Part shown: positions 1-6,416 of the stretch, piece by piece | Position numbering within the stretch: position 1 is the stretch's first letter | Layout: every line of letters starts with the position of its first letter | Source: Bacillota bacterium | GTDB taxonomy: Bacteria > Bacillota_A > Clostridia > Clostridiales > Clostridiaceae | NCBI GenBank assembly: GCA_021780795.1 | Contig: JAJXYA010000170.1 | Location: forward strand, 1-6,416 | Length of the DNA stretch: 6,416 nt | Direction of reading: 5' to 3' | The notes under the pieces: generated by a model | Databases searched by the model: none | Told to the model about the DNA's origin: nothing | The model's input: only the letters and a program-made list of their open reading frames with translations | Program-made: the position numbers and the translations under genes

Positions 1-1
1 G

Positions 2-391
2 ATAATTAGTGAAATTTATAAATTACAAGATAATGGATTTTCACTATGCCTTGAGAATAACATTAAAAAATTATGGGCAAATGAAGTAAAAGTAGAAATA
101 GATATTGAAATTAGTAATTTTAAAAATAAAATCTTTGAAAATGGATACAATAAAAAAAGTGATTTGGTTAACACTATATTTATGGAACTAGAAGATACTA
201 ATCAGAATTTTGTTTATATTTATATATTTGAAGATGAATTAGGCGAAAGTCTACTTATTACTAATAATGAAGCCATGTCTGACGAAATAAGCTGGATGGA
301 TGAGTGGCAACAGATAGATATAACAATAGATGATTTAAGAATTTATAGATGTGCTTTTGATAATAATATAGCTTATAGATTAATATTCTAA
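2..391 (+). CDS. Spo0B-like (sensor-kinase Spo0B-type domain) protein, C-terminal part
   Basis: Partial gene: the frame is open from base 2 with no upstream stop, so the start lies outside the window, and 129 residues precede the TAA at 389-391. A TTG at 164 could serve as an internal start, but the frame is clearly coding before it (a run reading ISEIYKLQDNG then NNIKKLWANEVKVEIDIEI), so I treat it as internal. What is visible is an acidic, low-complexity C-terminal half with no membrane segment. The assignment rests on position directly before obgE, as in the Bacillus spo0B-obg operon, and on the helix-then-beta pattern (VKVEIDIEI) that follows the histidine-bearing helix in Spo0B-type proteins. 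The diagnostic RHDxxN histidine box would be off the left edge, so I cannot confirm it. If correct, this is a cytoplasmic phosphotransferase-type or regulatory protein related to sporulation signalling. In clostridia its role is uncertain. Confidence 0.6.
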   Translation: MISEIYKLQDNGFSLCLENNIKKLWANEVKVEIDIEISNFKNKIFENGYNKKSDLVNTIFMELEDTNQNFVYIYIFEDELGESLLITNNEAMSDEISWMDEWQQIDITIDDLRIYRCAFDNNIAYRLIF

Positions 392-445
392 GAAATTAGA
401 ATATATTTAATATATTAAAATTAAACAAAATAGAAAATGCGCTAA

Positions 446-1744
<1,299 letters not shown>

Positions 1745-1779
1745 AAGATAAGTATATTTAAATTTATCTTATAAGAATG

Positions 1780-1889
1780 TATACTTTACGCGGGGACAAA
1801 TTTCATTTTAATAAAATATTTGTTCGTGAAAAGTATAAACTGCTGCGGAATTCACTTTATTGTTATGAAAAAATATGACCGTGAGCAGT
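1780..1889. repeat. Two neighbouring imperfect hairpins of similar design between obgE and yhbY
   Basis: Hairpin 1 spans 1780-1837. Its outer stem is TATACTTT with AAAGTATA, and its inner stems are ACAAAT (1796-1801) with ATTTGT (1818-1823) and ATTTT (1805-1809) with AAAAT (1813-1817). Hairpin 2 spans 1839-1889. Its outer stem is ACTGCT (1839-1844) with AGCAGT (1884-1889), and inside it CGG (1846-1848) pairs with CCG (1879-1881). Both have GCGG on the 5' arm and share CGTGAnnAGTATAA on the 3' arm. Where the arms differ, the pairing is kept (ACTTT/AAAGT against ACTGC/GCAGT). Neither hairpin is followed by a T tract, so they are not intrinsic terminators. They could be a dispersed palindromic repeat, RNA processing sites in an obgE-yhbY transcript, or a leader for yhbY. 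I do not recognise a named family. Confidence 0.6.
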
Positions 1890-1906
1890 ATAACTAGGAG
1901 GATATT

Positions 1907-2197
1907 ATGATTACAAGTAAGCAAAGAAGTTATTTAAGAACTCTTGCAAATCCGCTGCAACCTATATTTCAGGTTGGAAAAGCTGGGATAGAAGAAAATT
2001 TTTTAAAACAGGTAGAGGATGCACTAGAATCTAGAGAGATTATTAAAATTAAAGTTTTAAATAATAGTGGCATAACTGCTAGAGAAGCTTCAGATATAAT
2101 CTGTGAGGCTATAAGCTGTGAAGGAATTCAAGCTATTGGAAATAAATGTGTATTGTATAAAAGGTCTTTAAAAAAGCCTAAAATTGAATTACCATAA
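1907..2197 (+). CDS. yhbY: YhbY family RNA-binding protein (CRM domain)
   Basis: Small protein of 96 residues made of a single CRM domain, similar to YqeI of Bacillus and YhbY of E. coli, which associate with pre-50S ribosomal particles. Family marks are the N-terminal SKQRSYLRTLANPLQPIFQV, the GKAGI loop near residues 24-28 that corresponds to the conserved GxxG-type RNA-binding loop, the helix VEDALESREIIKIKVL, and the ending IGNKCVLYKRS followed by IELP, the same last residues as YqeI. The start is fixed by a perfect AGGAGG (1896-1901) 5 bases before the ATG. It follows obgE by 162 bases and ends in its own terminator, so it is the last gene of the first unit. A shared role with Obg in large-subunit assembly is an inference from family and context. 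Confidence 0.95.
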   Translation: MITSKQRSYLRTLANPLQPIFQVGKAGIEENFLKQVEDALESREIIKIKVLNNSGITAREASDIICEAISCEGIQAIGNKCVLYKRSLKKPKIELP

Positions 2198-2222
2198 AAG
2201 CATGTAATTTTACATGCTTTTT
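2196..2222 (+). terminator. Rho-independent terminator after yhbY
   Basis: A perfect 12-bp stem, AAAAGCATGTAA (2196-2207) with TTACATGCTTTT (2210-2221), ends in a run of five T (2218-2222). The tip pairs are too close to form, so the working loop is about 4-6 bases. The stem begins within the yhbY stop codon (2195-2197). It separates the obgE-yhbY unit from nadD. Because the A side is as long as the T side, some activity on the reverse strand is possible. Confidence 0.85.
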
Positions 2223-2242
2223 CCTCTATGTAAAATTATAAC

Positions 2243-2271
2243 TTGTGCTACTATTTCCCAGGTTATATTAA
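2243..2271 (+). promoter_or_regulatory. Possible vegetative promoter for the nadD-yqeK-LCP unit
   Basis: TTGTGC (2243-2248) and TATTAA (2266-2271) are spaced 17 bases apart, a moderate sigma-A-like match, in the only long gap (163 bases) between the yhbY terminator and nadD. A promoter is expected here because the unit upstream is terminated. The exact boxes are uncertain in such AT-rich sequence. A shifted -10, TATATT at 2264-2269, gives a 15-base spacer. Confidence 0.3.
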
Positions 2272-2360
2272 AAAATAGGTTATCAACTTGCTAGTTAGGT
2301 ATATTTTAATTTGCATTATTTTATTTCAGATGTTTTATTACAATATAGAGAGGTGTTACA

Positions 2361-2960
2361 GTGAAAAAGGCCATTTTTGGAGGAACTTTTGATCCAATCC
2401 ACATAGGTCACGTACATATTGCCTATGAAGCATTATACAATTTACATTTGGACAAGATTTTATTCATGCCAGCAGGAAATCCACCGCATAAAATTAATAA
2501 AACAATTACAGATGCTCAAATTAGATATGATTTAGTTAAAAGCGCAATAGAGCACGAAACCCACTTTGAAATAAGTGATTATGAAATAAATAAAAAAGAA
2601 AATAGTTATACTTATGAGACAGTTGAACTTTTTAGTAAACTAGAGCATAATATAGAATGGTATTTTTTAATTGGTGTTGATAGCTTAATGGATCTAGATA
2701 ATTGGAAAAATGTAGAACGTATATTAAATAGTTGTAAGTTGGTGGCTTATAATAGGGCGGGATTTACAATGGAAGAAGTGCTAAAGCAGAAGCATCATAT
2801 AGAACAAAAATTAAATAAGAAAATAATTTTTCTTAATATGCCAATTATAGACATATCTTCAACTAATATTAGGAATAATATAAAAGAGGGCAAAAATGTT
2901 AATTATCTTCTTCCATGTGGTGTAGATGGAATTATTGATAGGCTTCAGCTATATAAATAG
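2361..2960 (+). CDS. nadD: Nicotinate-nucleotide adenylyltransferase
   Basis: Transfers AMP from ATP to nicotinate mononucleotide to give deamido-NAD, the step before NAD synthetase in the de novo and salvage routes. The 199-residue length is typical. The nucleotidyltransferase signature GGTFDPIHIGH (residues 7-17) carries the HIGH motif at 14-17, and ISSTNIR (165-171) is the second ATP-binding signature. The stretch MPAGNPPHK (36-44), the SYTYET segment (82-87) and the GVDSL segment (105-109) are also family marks. The start is GTG at 2361, chosen because AGAGAGGTG (2347-2355) lies 5 bases before it and the signature begins at residue 7 as usual. It heads a probable operon with yqeK 54 bases downstream. 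No missing key residue is seen. Confidence 0.97.
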   Translation: MKKAIFGGTFDPIHIGHVHIAYEALYNLHLDKILFMPAGNPPHKINKTITDAQIRYDLVKSAIEHETHFEISDYEINKKENSYTYETVELFSKLEHNIEWYFLIGVDSLMDLDNWKNVERILNSCKLVAYNRAGFTMEEVLKQKHHIEQKLNKKIIFLNMPIIDISSTNIRNNIKEGKNVNYLLPCGVDGIIDRLQLYK

Positions 2961-3014
2961 AAGCAAATAGTTGATATTTATTTTCTGTATAAGAACAATA
3001 CTAGGAGGATTTAA

Positions 3015-3587
3015 ATGTGGAATGAGAAAGAAATGCTTGATTATTTGCATATAAATTTAAAAGAAAGTAGATTAAGGCATAGCTTAAGTGTTAGTGAAAC
3101 AGCAGTAGCACTAGCCACTAAATATGGAGAAGATATAGATAAAGCAAGAATTGCAGGTTTAGTACATGACTGTGTTAAGAATATGAAGGATGGGCAACTT
3201 ATAGAGGTTGCTAGGCTCCATGGAATACAGCTAGATGAAATATACTTACAAAACCCATCAATTTTGCATGGCCTAGTAGGTAGTATAATAGCTAGAGAAG
3301 TTATGGGAATAGAAGATGAAGATATCTTAAGTGCTATTCGTTATCATACTACTGGTAGAAAAAACATGAGCATTTTAGAGAAGATAATTTATATTGCAGA
3401 TTACATAGAGCCATTAAGGAAATTCAATGGCGTAGAGGAATTAAGAAGTTTAAGTGAGATGGATTTAGATGCAGCAGTAATACAGTCACTTGAAAATACC
3501 ATAAAATATGTTATAATTCAAAAGCAACTATTGCATACAGATACAGTAGAAGCAAGAAATTATTTATTAAGCAAACATAGTAGGTGA
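3015..3587 (+). CDS. yqeK: YqeK, HD-domain bis(5'-nucleosyl)-tetraphosphatase (symmetrical)
   Basis: A 190-residue HD-superfamily phosphohydrolase. Characterised YqeK proteins of Bacillota hydrolyse Ap4A symmetrically to two ADP and so limit this alarmone. Metal-binding residues visible are H22 (in RLRHSLSV), the HD pair H51-D52 (GLVHDCVKN), H85 (ILHG), H111 (RYHTTG) and D129 (YIADYIEP). The last two motifs are diagnostic of YqeK rather than of other HD proteins. A perfect AGGAGG (3003-3008) lies 6 bases before the ATG. The gene sits between nadD and the LCP gene, as is common in clostridia, and is probably co-transcribed with both. The pairing with NadD groups two enzymes of adenine dinucleotide chemistry, though a direct functional link is only inferred. 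Confidence 0.95.
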   Translation: MWNEKEMLDYLHINLKESRLRHSLSVSETAVALATKYGEDIDKARIAGLVHDCVKNMKDGQLIEVARLHGIQLDEIYLQNPSILHGLVGSIIAREVMGIEDEDILSAIRYHTTGRKNMSILEKIIYIADYIEPLRKFNGVEELRSLSEMDLDAAVIQSLENTIKYVIIQKQLLHTDTVEARNYLLSKHSR

Positions 3588-3591
3588 GAGT

Positions 3592-4866
3592 ATGAGGAGC
3601 AAGAAGAAGAAAAAAAAAATAGTGAATTATAAAAGATTTGCGGTTGTCACCGTTACTTTTCTAATGGTGGTTTTAGCATTAATTTTTGGATATTTTTATT
3701 TCTACTTATCTAGTTTTAGTAATAGTGCAGTAGATTTATCTAAAAAAGACTTAACATCAAAACTAGACGAGGAAGATGTAGAAAAAATCAAGAAGGACGG
3801 GAAATCTTGCAACATTCTGGTTATGGGAGTTGATATAGGTACGCCTGGTGCTACTAATGCTAATGACCCTAAACGGACAGATACGATGATATTAGCACAT
3901 TATAATGCAGAAGACAAAAAAATCTATTTAGTTTCTATTCCACGAGATATCTTAATCAGGATAAATGGCAAAAACCAAAAAATTAATGCTGCACATGCTA
4001 TTGGCGGTGTAAGTTATACAGTTGATGCAGTAGAAAAGTTATTGGGTATTCAAATTGACTACTACGGTAAAATTAACTATGAAGGCTTTAGACAAGTGAT
4101 TGACGCTATTGGTGGCCTTAATATGGATATAACAAGGAGAATGGATTATGATGATCCTTCGCAGAATTTGAGCATTCATTTTAAAAAAGGTACAACAGTT
4201 CATTTGGATGGTAAAAAAGCTGAAGAATTTTTCAGGTGGAGAAAAAATAATGATGGTACTGGTCTAGAAGATGGTGACCTTGGTAGAATAGAAAACCAAC
4301 ATATATTTATTGGTAAAGTTATGGAGAAGATAAAAAGTCCTAGTATCGTAATTAAGATTCCTAATATTTTATCTGTGATTCAAAACTATGTAGAAACTAA
4401 TATGGATGCTAAGGAAATACTTAAGTATGGGTACATATTTGCTACCATAGATAATGAAAAGCTTTCTATGGATACCCTTAAGGGTGAGGCAAAGTACATA
4501 GATGGTGTATCATATGTAGTATATGATGAAGCCCAAAACAAGGACATTATTTCAAAATTATATGATAGTAAAGTTCAGTATATAGATAAGTCAAAACTTA
4601 AAATAAAGGTACTTAACGGAACTAAAAAACCCGGACTCGCTAGTGATTTTTCAACATATATTTCAGAAAAAGGTTATAATAAGGCGGTAACAGAAAATGG
4701 TACTGCCACCAGTAAAACTAAGCTTTTAGTATACAGTAGTAATGAAGATTTAAAAGCTACGCTAAAAAAAGATTTTAAAATTGACAATATTGAATTCTTA
4801 TCGTCAACACAGGAAAAATTTGATATAATAGTTTTATTAGGTAATGATCATGAATATATGCATTAA
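3592..4866 (+). CDS. LytR-CpsA-Psr (LCP) family protein with LytR_C domain, cell-wall polymer ligase
   Basis: Membrane-anchored enzyme of 424 residues. LCP proteins move lipid-linked anionic polymers such as teichoic acids or capsule onto peptidoglycan. A lysine-rich cytoplasmic tip (residues 4-9) precedes one membrane helix (about 15-40), which places the rest outside the cell. The LCP domain runs from about 73 to 245. It shows R95, D97 and T98 (KRTDTMIL), SIPRD (115-119), KINAAHAIGG (130-139), DAIGGL (171-176) and the RWRK then DLGRIENQ stretch (215-236), the expected pyrophosphate- and metal-binding positions. A C-terminal LytR_C-like domain begins near 336 with IKVLNGTKKPGLA and runs to the end. 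The start is supported by AGGTGA (3582-3587), which overlaps the yqeK stop; the 4-base gap suggests translational coupling. A run of ten A at 3610-3619 lies in codons 7-10. The family is certain; the polymer it transfers cannot be told. Confidence 0.94.
   Translation: MRSKKKKKKIVNYKRFAVVTVTFLMVVLALIFGYFYFYLSSFSNSAVDLSKKDLTSKLDEEDVEKIKKDGKSCNILVMGVDIGTPGATNANDPKRTDTMILAHYNAEDKKIYLVSIPRDILIRINGKNQKINAAHAIGGVSYTVDAVEKLLGIQIDYYGKINYEGFRQVIDAIGGLNMDITRRMDYDDPSQNLSIHFKKGTTVHLDGKKAEEFFRWRKNNDGTGLEDGDLGRIENQHIFIGKVMEKIKSPSIVIKIPNILSVIQNYVETNMDAKEILKYGYIFATIDNEKLSMDTLKGEAKYIDGVSYVVYDEAQNKDIISKLYDSKVQYIDKSKLKIKVLNGTKKPGLASDFSTYISEKGYNKAVTENGTATSKTKLLVYSSNEDLKATLKKDFKIDNIEFLSSTQEKFDIIVLLGNDHEYMH
3610..3619 (+). 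repeat. Ten-A homopolymer in the LCP gene
   Basis: Ten consecutive A residues encode lysines 7-9 and the first base of the isoleucine codon at position 10. Loss of one A brings a TAG in frame directly after the run. Gain of one A brings a TAA after four more codons. Either slip therefore truncates the protein before its membrane helix. The run itself is plain in the sequence; a regulatory role is inferred. Confidence 0.8.
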
Positions 4867-4910
4867 TATTTTCAATCTATAATCTTATATAGTTAATAGG
4901 AGGAGAAAAA

Positions 4911-5294
4911 ATGGAAAAACATATTATAAACACAAGTAATGCACCAGCAGCAATTGGACCATATTCTCAAGCAGTAAAAGTAGGAAATTTAGTATATACA
5001 TCTGGGCAATTAGCAATAAATGCAACTACTGGTGAATTCATAAATGATGATATAAAAAAAGCTACAGCTCAGTCTTTAGAAAATGTAAAAGCTATATTAG
5101 AAGAAGCAGGTACAACTTTAGACAAGGTAGTGAAAACTTTAGTATTTTTAAAGGATATGAACGATTTTGCTGACATGAATGAAGTATATTCACAATATTT
5201 TAGCACAAATCCGCCAGCTAGATCTTGTGTTCAAGCGGGAAAACTTCCTAAGGATGCATTAGTAGAAATAGAAGTAATTGCTATAGTTGAATAA
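4911..5294 (+). CDS. ridA: RidA family reactive enamine/imine deaminase
   Basis: A 127-residue cytoplasmic protein of the YjgF/YER057c/UK114 family, normally a homotrimer, that hydrolyses reactive enamines and imines (such as 2-aminoacrylate) released by PLP enzymes such as threonine dehydratase. Family marks are NAPAAIGPYSQAV (residues 10-22), VYTSGQL (28-34), the helix AQSLENVKAILEEAG, and NPPARSCVQ (100-108) with the catalytic arginine at 104. E119 in ALVEIE matches the active-site glutamate. The presence of R104 places it in the active RidA subgroup rather than the inactive Rid lineages. AGGAGG (4898-4903) lies 7 bases before the ATG. It follows the LCP gene by 44 bases and ends in a strong terminator, so it may be the last gene of the nadD unit or have its own promoter; a TATAAT at 4878-4883 has no good -35 box. 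Confidence 0.96.
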   Translation: MEKHIINTSNAPAAIGPYSQAVKVGNLVYTSGQLAINATTGEFINDDIKKATAQSLENVKAILEEAGTTLDKVVKTLVFLKDMNDFADMNEVYSQYFSTNPPARSCVQAGKLPKDALVEIEVIAIVE

Positions 5295-5304
5295 TGCCTT
5301 ATAT

Positions 5305-5332
5305 AAGCCTCGGGTAATAACTCGAGGTTTTT
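5305..5332 (+). terminator. Rho-independent terminator after ridA
   Basis: The GC-rich stem CCTCGGGT (5308-5315) pairs with ACTCGAGG (5320-5327), with one G-T wobble and a 4-base AATA loop (5316-5319). Outer AAG pairs with the first T residues. Five T follow (5328-5332). It lies 10 bases after the ridA stop and closes the unit. Confidence 0.9.
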
Positions 5333-5336
5333 ATAG

Positions 5337-5487
5337 TGATTAATTAATGTCATTAATCATCACCGGTGGTGCTGAAATATTAACGACTTCAGAAGGAGAT
5401 TTATAATCCCATTTAAGTTTTATCTTTATTAGAATAGGGAAAACTAACTTATATAAGTGGGAAACTTTCCTTCTGAAATGCCGTTAA
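5337..5487 (+). other. Structured leader upstream of the pseudouridine synthase gene
   Basis: A first hairpin pairs TGATTAAT (5337-5344) with ATTAATCA (5352-5359). After the palindrome CACCGGTG (5361-5368), a nested hairpin of about 108 bases follows. Its helices are TTAACG (5380-5385) with CGTTAA (5482-5487), TTCAGAAGGA (5388-5397) with TCCTTCTGAA (5468-5477), TCCCATTTA (5407-5415) with TAAGTGGGA (5454-5462, one wobble), and AGTTTT (5416-5421) with AAAACT (5440-5445). That is about 31 base pairs around an 18-base tip. TTCAG (5388-5392) could instead pair with CTGAA at 5372-5376, giving a competing fold. No T tract follows. It may be a cis-acting RNA, a small RNA or a palindromic mobile remnant. 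I do not recognise a known riboswitch class. Confidence 0.55.
5380..5407 (+). promoter_or_regulatory. Possible promoter inside the long palindrome
   Basis: TTAACG (5380-5385) and a perfect TATAAT (5402-5407) are 16 bases apart, a fair sigma-A match in the gap after the ridA terminator, where a promoter is needed. The -35 box coincides with the outermost palindrome arm. If this is the promoter, transcripts would start near 5414 and lose the 5' arms of the outer helices, so the inverted repeat would then be a DNA operator and not an RNA stem. The two readings are alternatives. Confidence 0.35.
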
Positions 5488-5532
5488 AGGGGAAAATATA
5501 AAAAGTAAGAACAGTTAGAAAAGAGGTGTAGC

Positions 5533-6416
5533 ATGACTAATAAATTAACCTACATGGTTGGGCCTAATATTGTCGACGTAAAGTTGAGGGATTATTTAAA
5601 GTATACGGAGAATTTATCTAGTAGATTTATAAAAAGCTCAGGACTTAGTGGAAAAATAAGTGTAAATAATAAAGTGGCTAAGTTAAATCATAGAATAAGT
5701 TCAAAGGATAAAATAGAAATTGATATGAAGAAAGATGAGCATCAAAACATTGAACCTGAGAAGATGGACTTAGATGTGGTATATGAGGATACAGACCTTA
5801 TTGTTATAAATAAGAGACCAGGTATAGTGGTTCACCCTACTAGAAGCTATCCTCTCGGAACTCTTGCAAATGGAGTTTTATATTACTTTAAAGAAAGAGA
5901 TGAAAAATGTATTGTTAGATTAGTAAGTAGACTCGACATGGATACTTCGGGACTTATAATAATTGCAAAAAATCAGTTTTCACATATGGCCTTAGCTAGG
6001 GACATGCAACGCAACGATATGCAGAGCAAAACTTTTGAGAAGAGTTATATGGCTGTTGTACATGGCAATATGAAAAATAAGTCAGGCACTATTGACATGC
6101 CTATTGGAAAACCTGATGAAGAAAGTATAAAAAGGGAAGTTTGTGAAGACGGACAAAGAAGTATAACTCATTATGAAGTTATTGATTCTTTTAAAAATGG
6201 TGATTTGGTAAAAGTGACTTTGGAAACTGGTAGAACGCATCAAATTCGTGTTCATTTAAGTCATATTGGGCATCCACTTTATGGAGATAACCTTTATGGA
6301 GTTTCTGAAAGCCATTATATTGATAGGCAGGCGCTGCACGCTTATAAACTAATTATTCCACATCCAAGAACTGGTGATGAACTTATACTTGAGTCAAAGC
6401 TTCCTCAGGATATGGA
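5533..6416 (+). CDS. RluA/RluD-family pseudouridine synthase, 3' end cut by window edge
   Basis: The frame is open from ATG 5533 to the right edge (294 codons plus two bases) with no stop, so the gene is nearly complete but truncated by the window. It isomerises uridine to pseudouridine, most likely in 23S rRNA or tRNA. An S4-like N-terminal region (about residues 13-65) precedes the catalytic domain, which begins with LDVVYEDTDLIVINKRPGIV and HPT (101-103). The catalytic aspartate is D135 in VSRLDMDTSGL. Later family motifs are EKSYMAVV (169-176), ETGRTHQIRVH (231-241), HPLYGDNLYG (247-256) and QALHAYKL (266-273). Usual family members have HRLD, but here the histidine is serine (residue 132) while R133 and D135 are kept. 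AGAGGTG (5522-5528) lies 4 bases before the ATG. Several RluA-family paralogues exist in clostridia, so I cannot name the target site. Confidence 0.93.
   Translation, partial: MTNKLTYMVGPNIVDVKLRDYLKYTENLSSRFIKSSGLSGKISVNNKVAKLNHRISSKDKIEIDMKKDEHQNIEPEKMDLDVVYEDTDLIVINKRPGIVVHPTRSYPLGTLANGVLYYFKERDEKCIVRLVSRLDMDTSGLIIIAKNQFSHMALARDMQRNDMQSKTFEKSYMAVVHGNMKNKSGTIDMPIGKPDEESIKREVCEDGQRSITHYEVIDSFKNGDLVKVTLETGRTHQIRVHLSHIGHPLYGDNLYGVSESHYIDRQALHAYKLIIPHPRTGDELILESKLPQDM

Noticed and set aside
400..416. Palindrome AATATAT-TTA-ATATATT between the Spo0B-like gene and obgE, as a terminator
   Set aside because: It is purely A/T, short and has no T tract after it, so it would be too weak; the two genes are probably co-transcribed.
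1745..1770. AAGATAA...TTATCTT stem directly after obgE, as a terminator
   Set aside because: The stem has only 7 bp, mostly A/T, with a 12-base loop and no following T run.
4878..4883. TATAAT as a separate ridA promoter
   Set aside because: The -10 match is perfect, but no -35 box or extended -10 lies at a fitting distance, and such words are common in this base composition.
5361..5487. T-box, SAM, TPP, cobalamin, lysine, purine or cyclic-di-GMP riboswitch in the leader
   Set aside because: None of the conserved core words of these classes is present (for example no T-box TGGNACCGCG and no TPP CTGAGA), and the downstream gene is not a usual target.
5333..5532. A small coding gene or IS remnant in the 200-base gap
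   Set aside because: No frame with a ribosome binding site and a plausible protein was seen, and there is no transposase similarity or evident target-site duplication.

Overview
The window is AT-rich chromosomal DNA with strong AGGAGG-type ribosome binding sites, short intergenic gaps, and every recognised gene on the + strand. The gene content and order (a Spo0B-like protein, Obg, YhbY, NadD, YqeK, an LCP-family protein) are those of the Bacillota, most likely a member of Clostridium sensu stricto. The Spo0B-like/Obg pair recalls spo0B-obg of Bacillus. The yhbY-nadD-yqeK run recalls yqeI-nadD-yqeK, and an LCP gene after yqeK is typical of clostridia. This is conserved core genome, with no sign of a prophage, transposase, CRISPR array or defence island.

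Layout: 1-391 holds the 3' end of a Spo0B-like gene that begins outside the window. Next comes obgE (461-1744), a ribosome-assembly GTPase. The 162-base gap after it carries two neighbouring imperfect hairpins built on one plan. The CRM-domain protein gene yhbY (1907-2197) follows and ends in a clear intrinsic terminator (2196-2222). A second transcription unit probably starts in the next gap and holds nadD (2361-2960, NAD synthesis), yqeK (3015-3587, an HD-domain Ap4A hydrolase) and an LCP-family cell-wall ligase (3592-4866) only 4 bases behind yqeK. ridA (4911-5294) comes next and ends in a second intrinsic terminator (5305-5332). A 200-base leader with an unusually long nested hairpin then precedes an RluA/RluD-family pseudouridine synthase (5533 onward), which runs off the right edge.

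Functional themes are ribosome assembly and RNA modification (Obg, YhbY, the pseudouridine synthase), nucleotide and cofactor upkeep (NadD making NAD, YqeK hydrolysing Ap4A, RidA removing reactive enamines and imines) and envelope assembly (LCP). I did not find a wholly new multi-gene system. The points most worth following are the structured leader before the pseudouridine synthase gene, the paired hairpins between obgE and yhbY with compensatory differences, a ten-A run at the start of the LCP gene where slippage would cause immediate termination, and the absence of rsfS from its usual place after the LCP gene.
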